Below the pieces are notes generated by a model that saw only the letters and a program-made list of their open reading frames with translations, was not told where the DNA came from and made no database searches. Positions 23,772 through 33,734 of a DNA stretch of 64,000 bases are shown here, one piece after another. The first letter of the stretch is position 1, and every line of letters begins with the position of its first letter. The translations under genes and the position numbers were made by a program. The stretch is from Leptodontidium sp. MPI-SDFR-AT-0119. Its lineage: Eukaryota > Ascomycota > Leotiomycetes > Helotiales > Leptodontidiaceae. The stretch lies in the NCBI GenBank assembly GCA_020726505.1, contig JAHLEZ010000002.1, positions 3,720,001 through 3,784,000 of the forward strand. The letters run 5' to 3'.

Positions 23772-24327
23772 CTCGCTCGTCTTTAGAAACCTAATCGAAA
23801 AACTTGAAAATGATCCACAAAAGTGTCGATTCTTAATGAGGGGATGATTTGAGAGGATGGGTTTAGATATGGACTTGGAGATGATCAAGCTGGGCCGTGA
23901 TCGGGACACGGCTTGGAAGGTGGGATAGCGCAGGATTATAGACTTGTGGTTTTAGAGGAGTGGCAAGAGTGGAGGATGGATTCTGTTGGTACCACTTTAG
24001 GTATGTTTTCGAGGAGATTCTTGGTTAAGTTGTTGCTTGAGTATGTGATGGGAGAGGCTGATTGGGAGGGGGTGGACTTTCCTCATTGATCAAAGGTGGG
24101 GCAAAATGATCTACCTCGTAAGAGCTTGGATGTAAAGGCTCAAATAGATACTTACTGGAAAATCACAAAGAAACACAATTGACGAAAAAGATTGTAGACA
24201 CGACGATATTTATTCGACGTGGATTAGCTCTCTACTAAAGAGTAACGCTTTGGGTAGCCCGAAATGCACCAACCCCATACTCCCACCTATAAACGCCGCG
24301 CTGCCAAACGTAACACATACACAATCT
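23772..24327. other. Spacer between amidase 5' end and SDE2 3' end
   Basis: It holds the promoter and 5' UTR of the amidase, including an in-frame ATG-less open stretch at 23772-23951. The remainder shows no gene. Confidence 0.5.
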
Positions 24328-25338
24328 TCATGCTTTCGTAACTCTGCCTTTTCCTTTCGCTTTCGCCTTGGCTGGTGCCTTTGCTTTGGCTTTACCCTTC
24401 CCTTTGGCTGGCGCAGGTGGAGGTGTTGGTTCTTTCTCGACTTCCGCTTCGACCTCTTCATCCTCTTCCATTGCTTCGGGAGTGGCTTCTTTCTGGATCT
24501 TTTCGTTATCATCATTCTCATCCTCATCACTGCTCATAAACTCGTCATCCTCATCAAAGCCGAAGAATTTCTGGGCTTTTGGCTTCGCTCCCGTGTCTGA
24601 AGGAGGTGTCGTATCCTTGGAGCTCGTTCCAGCCATTGCCTCGTCCTCACTATCCGAATCAGCAGATCCTGAAACACTGGCCTTTGATGCCTCAACCAAG
24701 TTGTCCTTGTAATCTCCAGACTTCATAGCAGCAAGAACAGCCTCTCTCGTTCTCTCATTCGCCTCCTCCTTATCCTCAACCCACTTTCCGTCAACCTTTC
24801 CCTTATTTCCAGATCTAATCTCTTCCTCTCTACGTTCTGCAAGTTCGACAATTTGCTCCCATCGTTTCCTCCGCTCCTCTTTCTCCTTCTTCGCCATCTC
24901 GGGCTTGATCGCAAGATACTCGGCAAGTGCCTTTGCTTCATGAACTGATCTCAGTCTGCGCCCATCCAAGTTTCTGCTCGAACCGTTATTTTCGCCTTGG
25001 TTGCGCTTCCGCTTCGAGGACATGCGACCTCCTGCAGCACGTAATTGGGAACCAAAACCACCCTTGCCACCACACATAGGCAGCGCAAGTCGGAGAGAGA
25101 GGAAGTCATTTTGAGGGTCGGAGAGTAGCCCCGAGATCGAGTTAGAAGATGTAAGTGGTATTTGCTTGTTCGATATCGTTGTGAGAATCAGGCGGTTGTT
25201 ATGTGCTGGGAGGCGTTCATGAATGCGCTCTTGAAGTTCTGAGATGGATGTTTCGGCGGGGAGTGGAAGCGCGAGGGTCGGCGGGAGATTTAGACCGGGG
25301 AATGAGGTCAAGAGAATGTTAATAGTTGACGGCGCCAT
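24328..25338 (-). CDS. SDE2: Sde2, ubiquitin-fold splicing/genome-maintenance factor
   Basis: An intronless 336-codon gene. Residues 1-88 form a ubiquitin-like fold ([40 protein letters not shown]) ending at the processing site [16 protein letters not shown]; in fission yeast the corresponding GG-KGG site is cut to release an active Lys-starting Sde2 that joins the spliceosome. The central part is a charged coiled coil ([20 protein letters not shown]). The tail is acidic ([20 protein letters not shown]) and ends in an Ala/Lys/Gly repeat. ATG at 25338 and TGA at 24328 are clear. Divergent from RPS10 with 273 bp between starts. Confidence 0.92.
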   Translation of the reverse strand: MAPSTINILLTSFPGLNLPPTLALPLPAETSISELQERIHERLPAHNNRLILTTISNKQIPLTSSNSISGLLSDPQNDFLSLRLALPMCGGKGGFGSQLRAAGGRMSSKRKRNQGENNGSSRNLDGRRLRSVHEAKALAEYLAIKPEMAKKEKEERRKRWEQIVELAERREEEIRSGNKGKVDGKWVEDKEEANERTREAVLAAMKSGDYKDNLVEASKASVSGSADSDSEDEAMAGTSSKDTTPPSDTGAKPKAQKFFGFDEDDEFMSSDEDENDDNEKIQKEATPEAMEEDEEVEAEVEKEPTPPPAPAKGKGKAKAKAPAKAKAKGKGRVTKA

Positions 25339-25611
25339 GTTGCGCGACGTTTCGTAGAATGTAGAGCGGTCGATATGTTCAAGTTGTCAGGGGTTTTCTT
25401 GTCATGAAGAAAGGAAAGGCCAGGCCCGAGAGGCATCTCGGAGGCAAGCATCAGAGTGGCTGGTGTGGCGCTAACCCCAGAAAGTGGTAGCTCATCAGCC
25501 ACAGAACTTCTCGCTTATGCCACCCACACGCCAACCTGGAAAGTTCAATTTATTATCGCGAAGTTCTAAATTCCTCTTCAACAACCAGCAACTCGTCGAC
25601 AAACCGCCAAG
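25339..25611. promoter_or_regulatory. Divergent upstream region, SDE2 / RPS10
   Basis: 273 bp between the two start codons. No distinct TATA box. It must serve a highly expressed ribosomal protein gene on one side and SDE2 on the other. Confidence 0.45.
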
Positions 25612-26251
25612 ATGTCAGTCAACTCCGCACGCCTTGAGAATATACTGATATGCTCAATTACTGACTTGCTACAGGCTCATCCCAAAGGCTGACCGCAAGA
25701 AGATCCACGAGTACTTGTTCCGTGAGGGCGTACTTGTCGCAAAGAAGGACTACAACCTCCCAAAGCACAACGACATCGATACCAAGAACCTCTATGTCGT
25801 CAAGGCTTGCCAGTCCCTTACCTCCCGTGGATACGTCAAGACCCAATTCTCATGGCAATACTACTACTACACCCTCACCCCAGAGGGTCTCGACTACCTC
25901 CGCGAATGGCTTCACCTCCCCGCTGAGATCGTCCCAGCTACCCACATCAAGCAACAACGATCGCACGCTCCTCCCCGTGGAATGATGGGTGGTGAGGGTG
26001 AGCGCGAGCGCAAGCCTTTCGGTGGACGTGGTGGCCGTGGTGGTGACCGTGGTGGTGACCGTGAGGGAGGATACCGCAGACGTGATGCTGGTGGAGAGGG
26101 CAAGGAGGGCGCACCATCTGGAGAGTTCGCTCCTCAATTGTGAGTCTACACGACATTCCACTCTATCTGATACACAAAAAGCTAACATACAACTAGCCGT
26201 GGTGGTTTCGGACGTGGTGCCGGACGTGGCGGAGCTCCTCCTGCTTCTTAG
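25612..26251 (+). CDS. RPS10: 40S ribosomal protein S10 (eS10)
   Basis: Small-subunit ribosomal protein of the beak region. The first exon contributes only AT of the start codon (25612-25613). A GTCAGT donor begins at 25614, and acceptor CTACAG (25669-25674) brings in G at 25675, giving ATG CTC ATC CCA, i.e. [20 protein letters not shown]. The winged-helix core is conserved ([40 protein letters not shown]). The second intron (donor at 26140, acceptor AACTAG) leads to the Gly/Arg-rich tail [19 protein letters not shown] at 26249-26251. Full length, about 166 residues. No alternative ATG in exon 2 would give a normal N-terminus. Confidence 0.95.
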
Positions 26252-27601
26252 ATTGGTTTTCCGTTATGCTTGCTCATGCATCCGACAGAAATTCCTTCAT
26301 TACAAAAGTCTTCAATGGTTGGGCTGAACAGTAGCGCGTTTGGTCGAGTGATAGAAATCGCCGGGGTCGAATAGGTCGAGGTTGGAAGTTGACACTTCAG
26401 AACTGTCAGATAGCATATTGAGCTTCTTCCATTAGCTTTCTGATCACCTTCTCGTGAAAAATAACAACCCCATCCGCCCTCGCTTTTCTTGTTTGGTAAT
26501 GATAGTATGGCACCTGATGATAGTAATATTTCTGTCTTTTCTTTTGTTAGGATCCGAGGATCGGAGGCACCGAGAGAGACGTGGGAGGAGCATTTTAGGC
26601 CCAGTCAGTCAAGTCTGTAAGAAATACCGCACCATGCCTGCCATCCATGCCAAGGGCAGCTCGCTCGAACTTCCGCTTTCACAACAGCCACCCCAACTGC
26701 CACTACCTAACCCCATACTACCCTACCCACCCCCATGAATCCCACGAGCATTTCTCCACAGGCGCATGACATATGATATTCTGCATTATTCGATAAAAAA
26801 GAAACTCCCCGGATCCGTAAAGGTTGTTTTGCACGGCCCATCCTTGTATACTCCGTAGTCCACATTTGTGTAGCTCATCTCTGCAAAAGTAATATCTTCC
26901 TGAAGATCCTAAAGATGTAAAAAAAAAGGGCCAAAATCAAGAGGACAAGATATTTCCAGTGGCATCCAATCCCAGATCCTCTCGTAGTAGAAAGACCTCA
27001 TGACTTGTTAATTCTATTCGTGGCTGGATCAGTCCATTCTATTGGAGTAGAGTGCGTAGTTGAGCTACGAAGAGGGATGAGGAGGGGTCGGTCAACAAAG
27101 CTCGGTCCCTGCAGCTCTCAACGCGGAAGCAACATGCTTTTTCCGGACTCATAGAAAACCTCCCTCCTTCTGCTAGCACTCTCCAGATCTTAGACCTCTT
27201 AACCAATTGAAACATGTCACGACTGTGATGCATATCTCCAGTGGGGATTTCCCAAAAGAAAGCGTCACTCTCCCTGGACTTCCTTGGACTTTTGACTTTG
27301 CGTGGCTTGAGGTGGGGGACTGCATCCGCCAACGCTTCCAGCTCAACAGTCAGTGGAGGCCGAATAGCGGGGTGTGGGACGAAGAGATAAGAGGTGAGGC
27401 AAGGCAAGAAGGCAAGAAGGAACTAAGTCCAAGCTCTGCCCTGCTCGCCCACACCGGGGCTGCTTTAAAAGGCAAAGACACCCTTCTTTTGCAAATAAAC
27501 ATTGAGATCCTGCTCGTAGTCATTCAATTGCCTCTTCTCTTCCAACCTCATACTTCAACTCTAAACAATAACAACAACAACAGCCCAAGAACTCAAGCAA
27601 A
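26252..27601. other. Intergenic, 3' of RPS10 and promoter of polyol dehydrogenase
   Basis: 1.35 kb without a supported gene. The right third should contain the promoter of the dehydrogenase: a TATA-like TTTAAAA at about 27473 lies some 130 bp before the ATG, followed by a pyrimidine-rich stretch and an A/C-rich leader. ORFs at 26454-26738 (no ATG) and 27039-27407 (minus) look fortuitous. Confidence 0.5.
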
Positions 27602-29532
27602 ATGGCTTCTCTTCCAAAGGAAATGAAGGCTCTGAGGTGAGTGGTACCCCGCTTTCCTTCAATTCATGGATACTCAACAAAAGAGTTGCGGTGTGGGAAG
27701 AAGCTATCCGGCGTTCTTGTACCTGGACTCCTGACTGACCTTCGAGGATAGGTACTCCAAGCCAGAGGAGTATGGCATCGTCACCGTTCCCCTTCCCAAG
27801 CTTCGACCGAACGATATCTTGATCAAAGTCAAGGCTTGTGGTGTGAGTTTCGACTTTCCAGCTCTCGATTATCTATCGTAGAAGCAAGCATTGACGATGG
27901 GAATGATGCATAGGTGTGCGGAACGGATCTCCATATTCATGAGGGAGAATTCATCGCAAAGGTAGGCCGTCCGTCCCTCTTTATATATCTCTTTTCCCAC
28001 TCCACTTTTAGTTGGTGCTTCGTTGAAGGTTGTGTACCTTGTTGGATGGCTTCATTGCCCCTTTTGGGTTAAGCGAAGCGACGGCCTTATAACAAAAGCT
28101 GACAAACTCCATACACAGTTCCCACTCATTCCCGGTATGTACTACGAATCAAATTCTTGTCCTATTGTACCATGTCCTGCAAGGCTCCACGAAAGTTATA
28201 CACAGAGTATCCACACACCGCTTGTGAAGAAGGAAGTTCGGGGTTGCAATGTTCTCCACAGGCTTGGTCAGTAGGTTGTTGAAGGTGTACCAAAGGCCTA
28301 CATCAACTGAACAGCTAGTCCTGTGAACAATTCAGGCCGGCTACTTGGCTTGGAGATTTGGAAATCTCTCTAGAACATGGCACATTAAGGCTTGATTTCT
28401 GACCTTCTGTAGGACATGAGACTGTTGGTGTTGTTGCAGCTGTCGGCCCTGAGGTCAAGGGGTTCACTGTTGGCGAACGTGTCGTTGCAGAGTATGTACC
28501 CTTTTGCCATCATCCAAGCAGTTGCTGACCTACTCCCAAGCAACTCCGAGTTGTGCAATGAGTGCTTTTACTGCAGAAGAGGTCAACTCCTCCTCTGCGA
28601 GCACTTCGAGGCTCACGGTGTCACCATGGACGGTGGGTTTGCTGAGTACTGCGCCTACCCTGCCGGAAAGGTTTTCAAGATCCACAACCTCTCCGATGTT
28701 GATGCTACTCTCCTCGAGCCTGCCTCATGTGCTGCCCATGGTTTGGACAAGATTGCTCCTAAGCTAGGCTCATCCGTTCTCATGTTCGGAGCTGGCCCAA
28801 CTGGATTGGTATTGGCACAGATGCTCCGCCAGGTATGTTCCTAAACTCCATCCCCGAAAGCCCTCTGTGTAATTTAGGAATATCCAGCTAAATTTTGCTA
28901 GAACGGTGGATGCCACGTCGTTGTCGCTGCTCCCCAAGGTCTCAAGATGGATTTGGCCAAGAAGCTTGGTGCTGGTGATGTAAGTCATTTTACTCATCCC
29001 TTGAAATCCTAACTCACACACTTGTAGGAATATATAGAGCTCTCCCGTTCCGAGCCCGAGGTTCAGTTCCAAAAGCTCAAGTCTGACCACCCATACGGTT
29101 TCGATATCGTTGTTGAGGCTACCGGATCACCAAAGATTCTGGAAGATGCAATCAACTACGTCCGCAGGTAAGTCACAAAAAGATGAATTCAAACACAGCA
29201 GTGCTAACATGTTACACAGAGGAGGGAAGTTGGTCGTTTATGGTGTCTACTCAGCCTCTGCTCGTGTCTCTTGGCCACCAAGCAAGATCTTCGGCGATGA
29301 GATCACCATCCTAGGTTCTTTCTCCGAGACCTACATGTTCCGTAAGTTCCCCTGTACCTAAACGCACTTCAAAAACTAACTCCTCTCAGCCGCTGCTATC
29401 GACTACCTCGACTCCGGCAAGGTCAAAGTCGAGGGTATCGTCAACAAGACCTACAAGCTCGAGCAATGGGGCGAGTGCTTGGAGGCTATGAAGAACAAGA
29501 CTGCCATCAAGGCCGCTATCGTCTTCGAATAG
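27602..29532 (+). CDS. Zinc-dependent medium-chain polyol dehydrogenase (D-arabinitol dehydrogenase-like)
   Basis: Oxidises a sugar alcohol with NAD(P). ATG 27602 ([20 protein letters not shown]). At least eight exons, including a 16-nt one at 28119-28134 that supplies FPLIP. Catalytic zinc site: [17 protein letters not shown] and GHETVGVVA. Structural zinc loop: four Cys in [20 protein letters not shown]. Rossmann motif: [20 protein letters not shown] after AIKAAIVFE ends at 29532. About 350 residues, full length. The closest match in memory is fungal D-arabinitol dehydrogenase (Ard1-type), but sorbitol or xylitol dehydrogenase cannot be excluded. The intron between 28135 and 28412 is unusually long for this window at 278 nt. 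Confidence 0.88.
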
Positions 29533-30239
29533 ATCACCACAACCCAATCATGTACCTGGCTGACATCTCGGTCCTGGCGTTTGAAATTGGCCTGAGAACG
29601 GAAAATGGGGGAAACATTGCCACTCTGATGTTGTATGTAGTATGAATTATGAAAGACGATTCAACACACCATCTTGCATTTTGATCCAGTGTAATTGCGA
29701 GCAGGTGCGACACGGACAGCATGTTGAGGGGAGCTTGCCCTTTGAATCGATGCCAGATGCTCCGAGGCGTGTTGTAATGTCGATGGATGACGTGCAAGAC
29801 ACCTTCACTCACCTGCAATCTCCCATCACTAACAGTGTATGCCAATCGTAAGAGCATTCAGCTTGAAGTAGCTAGTTTGTGTGTATGCCCGGATGTCATA
29901 TTAAGACGAGGTAGGGAACCATTTCCTTCTTTTATCAATCTAGCGAGTTGAATATACGAAAGCAAGTTATGACATTAGACTAGCTTGGTTGATGAAAAGG
30001 CTGGGAACGGACAAATAGAGAACCAGGTGAATTTTTGGTCGTTGTGAAATGTGTTTAGTTGAATGTGTTGAGATGAGGTCCAGTCATTAACATAACTTAC
30101 ATCAGTCACTATTCGCTAAAGTACGGAAGATTATATACTTTTCTTACAATTTACCATATACTTCTACATTCATACACAGAGCAGGGTATTGCACCTCATC
30201 TCATCTCACCTTATCCTAACATAATCTACAAGACATAAT
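29533..30239. other. Convergent 3' spacer
   Basis: Between the stop codons of the polyol dehydrogenase (+) and GEP3 (-). A/T-rich toward the right, consistent with 3' UTRs. No gene seen. Confidence 0.5.
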
Positions 30240-32451
30240 CTACCAAGCCGCCGCACCCCCAAACCCCCTTCTCTTCTTCTCCGCCTTCTTCACACCCTTC
30301 ATAGATTTCCTCGGGCGTCCCTGCAACTTCCCCTTCGTAGGTTTACCCAGCACATTCAGCCAGGCATTCATCGGCCTCCTCGCACTCACAAATCTACCCT
30401 GGGGAGTAAATACTTCTACAGAAGGCCAATTCGGATCAACGTCAACAACATCCTCCTCCATTCCAAACGATACTTCAGAACTCCATTCTCGATCCCTTCG
30501 TGTCTCACGCTCACGCTCTCGTTCTCGTGCTTCTGCTGCGAACCGAGGAATCTCTCCAGGTCTCTTCCGCACCTGCGCAACGAGTTCCACCCACCCACAC
30601 CCTTCAATCAAGATATCCGTCGCGAGGACTCTATACGGCAGATTCTCAGGCCTGATACCTACCGCCTTCGGCGAAGTGATAGGGCCAGTACGCTGGCGTG
30701 TCACATCCCATTTCAGCGGGAAGGTCCCCGCTGATTTAACATTCTCTCCCGTTCCGGGGAGGGCGATATTTAGGACCGAGGAGTCTCGAGTTTGCGTTTG
30801 GATGCCGATTGCTTTCTCCGTCGCGGTGATGTGGGGTGCGATGGGCGTGAATGCGTAAGAGAGGATGATGAGCTCGGGATCTGTAGGCGTGATCCGAATG
30901 AAGCCGCCGAGGAGAAGGGATTGGCCGGGTCGGATGGTTTGTTGTTCTGGCTGGATCCGAGAGCGCATTACGAGGCTGGAGCGGTGAGAGGGTTGGACGT
31001 GGAGTTCGAGGTCGCCGCGTGAGAGGCCTGGGAGGTCGATGAGTTCGCCTTTGCCGTTGCCGAAGGAGAGGCGGATTGGAGAGGCGGTTGTTCCTGGGAG
31101 GGAGGAGACCAGTGGCATCGAGGGGTAGTCGACTTCGGTGGGGGCTGGGGGGAGGAGGGAGGATGTGTTGAGAGAGGAGGAAGAGGATTCGTACTTGTCG
31201 AATGCGGCTTCTAACTCGACATCTACTTCGGGTTGTGTTGGAGCAACATCCACAGTCTCGGAGACGATTGGACTTTCAGTCTCCCCCTCTTCAATACTGT
31301 CCGTATTGACAACTGCTGTCTCCCCAGGTACAGCATCTCCAACCTCCACTGATCTCGCACCAGCCCTCGCAGGCAAAATCGTTCCTTTCTTCTTATCCGG
31401 CGTCCTTCTCCCTTTCGGGAAAACATCGTGGAAAAGCTGGCTCTTCCCAACATTGACCTTCCCAACCATCCATCCAGCACCGCCCCGTTTCCAGATGTCC
31501 TCTTTAAGCTCCTTTGTCCACCACGCCTGCTTCGCGCTCACACATCTGACGTTGCCCAGCCGAACATCCTTGGCCGACCTTCCCAGAGCATCACGTAGAA
31601 CCTCTCTTAGGTACGGCATGAGGGAGTCGACTTGTGTCTTCAGAGGCGCGAGGAGATCGGAGCGTGTAATGATGAAGCTAACCTCCGTCTTACGGCCATG
31701 GTAGAACCTTCCCGTCTTCGACCGCCGATTTAAAGATCGCTGCGGTGTGATGTGTAAGAGTTTCTGCAATCCAGGGACGAGAGACATGGGAAAGTCGGCA
31801 GCGTCGATGACATGGTAGACATGGTTATATTTATACGGAGATTCGAATATCGTATCTTGAATAGATTGTATAGAAGGATGGTGTATAGAAGCACCAGTCT
31901 CATGATGCTTCAATTTATGGCATCTGTCACATACTGGTGGTTCCGAGATTGTAACTGTAAAGCATTAGCTACTATCGATATAGTATTGGCCTTGATATCT
32001 GACCTGGAGCTTCCAAATTGCCTAAATTCAAATTCACTGCTTCAGAACCAGCTCGTTCTAAAGCCGCCTTGACTACCTCATCCTCTGCAGATAGCCCTGA
32101 AGTGGTCTTCCCCTCTACGAAACTCCTGACTGATTTCCTAGTGAGGGTATAGAATCCAGGGCCCTCACTATCAACTGTCTGCGAGAGTGCTCCGCACCCT
32201 GCACATTGCTGCGGTAGCTTTTCCAGAGATTGTTTTCGAACAGCTGGCGCAATCTTGGGTAGACTGGATGCTGTAGAAGTGATATTCCTTCTCTGCGAAC
32301 CTGTCGCTGGCGACTGCGCTTGTCTATGCAAACATCCAAGTGGTGTTGAAGCTGTCCTTAATATGGCAGGACACAGAAAAGTCGGTATATCAGCCAGCGG
32401 TATTCCAACCTGCCTCACAACCCGTCGAGCAATTCGTGTACTTGTTGCCAT
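30240..32451 (-). CDS. GEP3: Gep3/Mtg3-type circularly permuted GTPase, mitochondrial ribosome assembly
   Basis: A YqeH-like GTPase acting in mitochondrial small-subunit biogenesis. ATG 32451 opens a basic, acid-poor presequence (MATSTRIARRVVRQVG). A zinc motif is split by one intron: QQCAGCGALSQ in exon 1 and PPVCDRCHKLKHH in exon 2, joined by donor GTCAGA (near 32004) and acceptor TTTACAG. The G motifs occur in permuted order: G4 VSFIITRSDLLAP, G5 CVSAKQAW, G1 GWMVGKVNVGKSQLF, G3 GELIDLPGLSRGD. The C-terminus is basic (KSMKGVKKAEKKRRGFGG) and ends at 30240. About 700 residues, longer than the yeast protein because of a disordered insert after G1. Divergent from MRP49 with 206 bp between starts. 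Confidence 0.9.
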
Positions 32452-32657
32452 TTGCCAATCCGGAGCGAAGAGAACATTACTCACTTCTAGAACTTCAAGC
32501 TGCGTTTGTTTGGTGTCGAGATCTTCAACAGCCAGCGGCCCCTAAACTTTTTTTGACAGGGGTGGATGCGGTAGCGCCATGCTTAAATTATTGATATGCA
32601 CCAGACGCTGACCAGACGCTGCCAGCATTCAACTGAACGGTCGAGCAGATATTCAAG
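32452..32657. promoter_or_regulatory. Divergent promoter between two mitoribosome genes
   Basis: 206 bp separate the start codons of GEP3 (-) and MRP49 (+). A bidirectional promoter is likely. Two near-copies of CCAGACGCTG occur at about 32602-32622. Confidence 0.5.
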
Positions 32658-33418
32658 ATGGTGGCCATTATAAAGCGGATGAGAAAGCTTAGAGCTGTAT
32701 GTATATTCACGACTATCCCATCTCCTCGGTTTCGATGCTAACGTTTTATTCTATAGAAGGTAGACGACCCCTCGAGGCATCCCATCACCACACATCCACC
32801 CAGAACCCCAATTGACACAGCATGTAGTTGCTCGCCATAAGATTAGGTCCAGGAGCAGCAGTATTACCGCCCGAAGTAACGAGGATACAAATGGACTTTG
32901 CGCGCGACTTGGAGGATGGACATTACGGACCCAGGTACATACTGGCCTTCCCTTCCTTCCAAGCAGCTCCCCTCAAAGCCCTCCAAAAGCATACTGACAC
33001 CCCCTCCCCCAGGAAATTCTGGCGTAATTGTCTCCCCCGCTTGAAATACCACAATCCCGCTATCCCCATGACCGTAAACCGCACAAACGACCAATCCGGC
33101 CCAGCGCTGTTGACGATCCACTTCACGAACCCATCCGCAGCAGCGACGAAAGCCGGGTCAGCAGCGACAAAGAGGACGGAAGTGATCAATATGAAGCATA
33201 GACCCGAGTCGGAGATCCTGGATCAGTTGTTGGCTATTACGAGGGCGAGGGTTGTGAAGCCTACCGCGGAGGAGTCGAGACAGATCCAGGAGATTGAGGA
33301 TCAGAATGCTAGGAGCGAGAGGGATTCTGTCATGATGGCTGAGGTCAATGCGAAGAGGAAACGAGAGGAGGCTATTATGATACAGGCGAGAGGAGATCCG
33401 GATGCGATGACGAGCTGA
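32658..33418 (+). CDS. MRP49: Mitochondrial large-subunit ribosomal protein Mrp49 (mL61)
   Basis: A fungal mitoribosomal protein with an L51/S25/CI-B8 thioredoxin-like domain. Exon 1 (32658-32696) gives MVAIIKRMRKLRA. After one or two introns the frame resumes at about 32827 with LLAIRLGPGAAVLPPEVTRI and HYGPR; an intron with acceptor CCCCCAG joins KFWRNCLPRLKYHNPAIPMT. The C-terminal third is a charged helix (RQIQEIEDQNARSERDSV) ending at a TGA at 33416-33418. A strong branch point and acceptor (GCTAAC...TATAG at 32756) are followed after three bases by a GTAGAC donor, so a 3-nt exon AAG may be present. Either splicing keeps the frame. Confidence 0.85.
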
Positions 33419-33734
33419 TCTGGGTTGAAGGAGAGGAAGGGGTTACTACCTGCATGGAATAGGCGTTCGCTGTACAAAAGATATGTGTGTTAAAATATAT
33501 TTGTACAATTACGATCGAGTATCGGAACTTTCGCAGTTGTTTGTTTCACGGAAAAATCTATGGTGGCTCAAGAACATTTAGTTGTATCATTCATTGAATT
33601 TATGCACAACGCTCCTTGTTCATCAACACTTGACCGAACAGGAAAACGCCCCCAGTCCTTCTCATTGGACTTTCAAAGCATCTACAGCACCCGTGTCAGA
33701 ACCCCTTTCAATGCAAAACGCCTTCCATGATGCA
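33419..33734. other. Convergent 3' spacer
   Basis: 316 bp between the stop codons of MRP49 (+) and the HECT ligase (-); A/T-rich, no gene. Confidence 0.5.

Noticed and set aside
26454..26738. 94-codon plus ORF with a hydrophobic segment
   Set aside because: It lacks an ATG start and family resemblance; it lies in the RPS10 3' flank.
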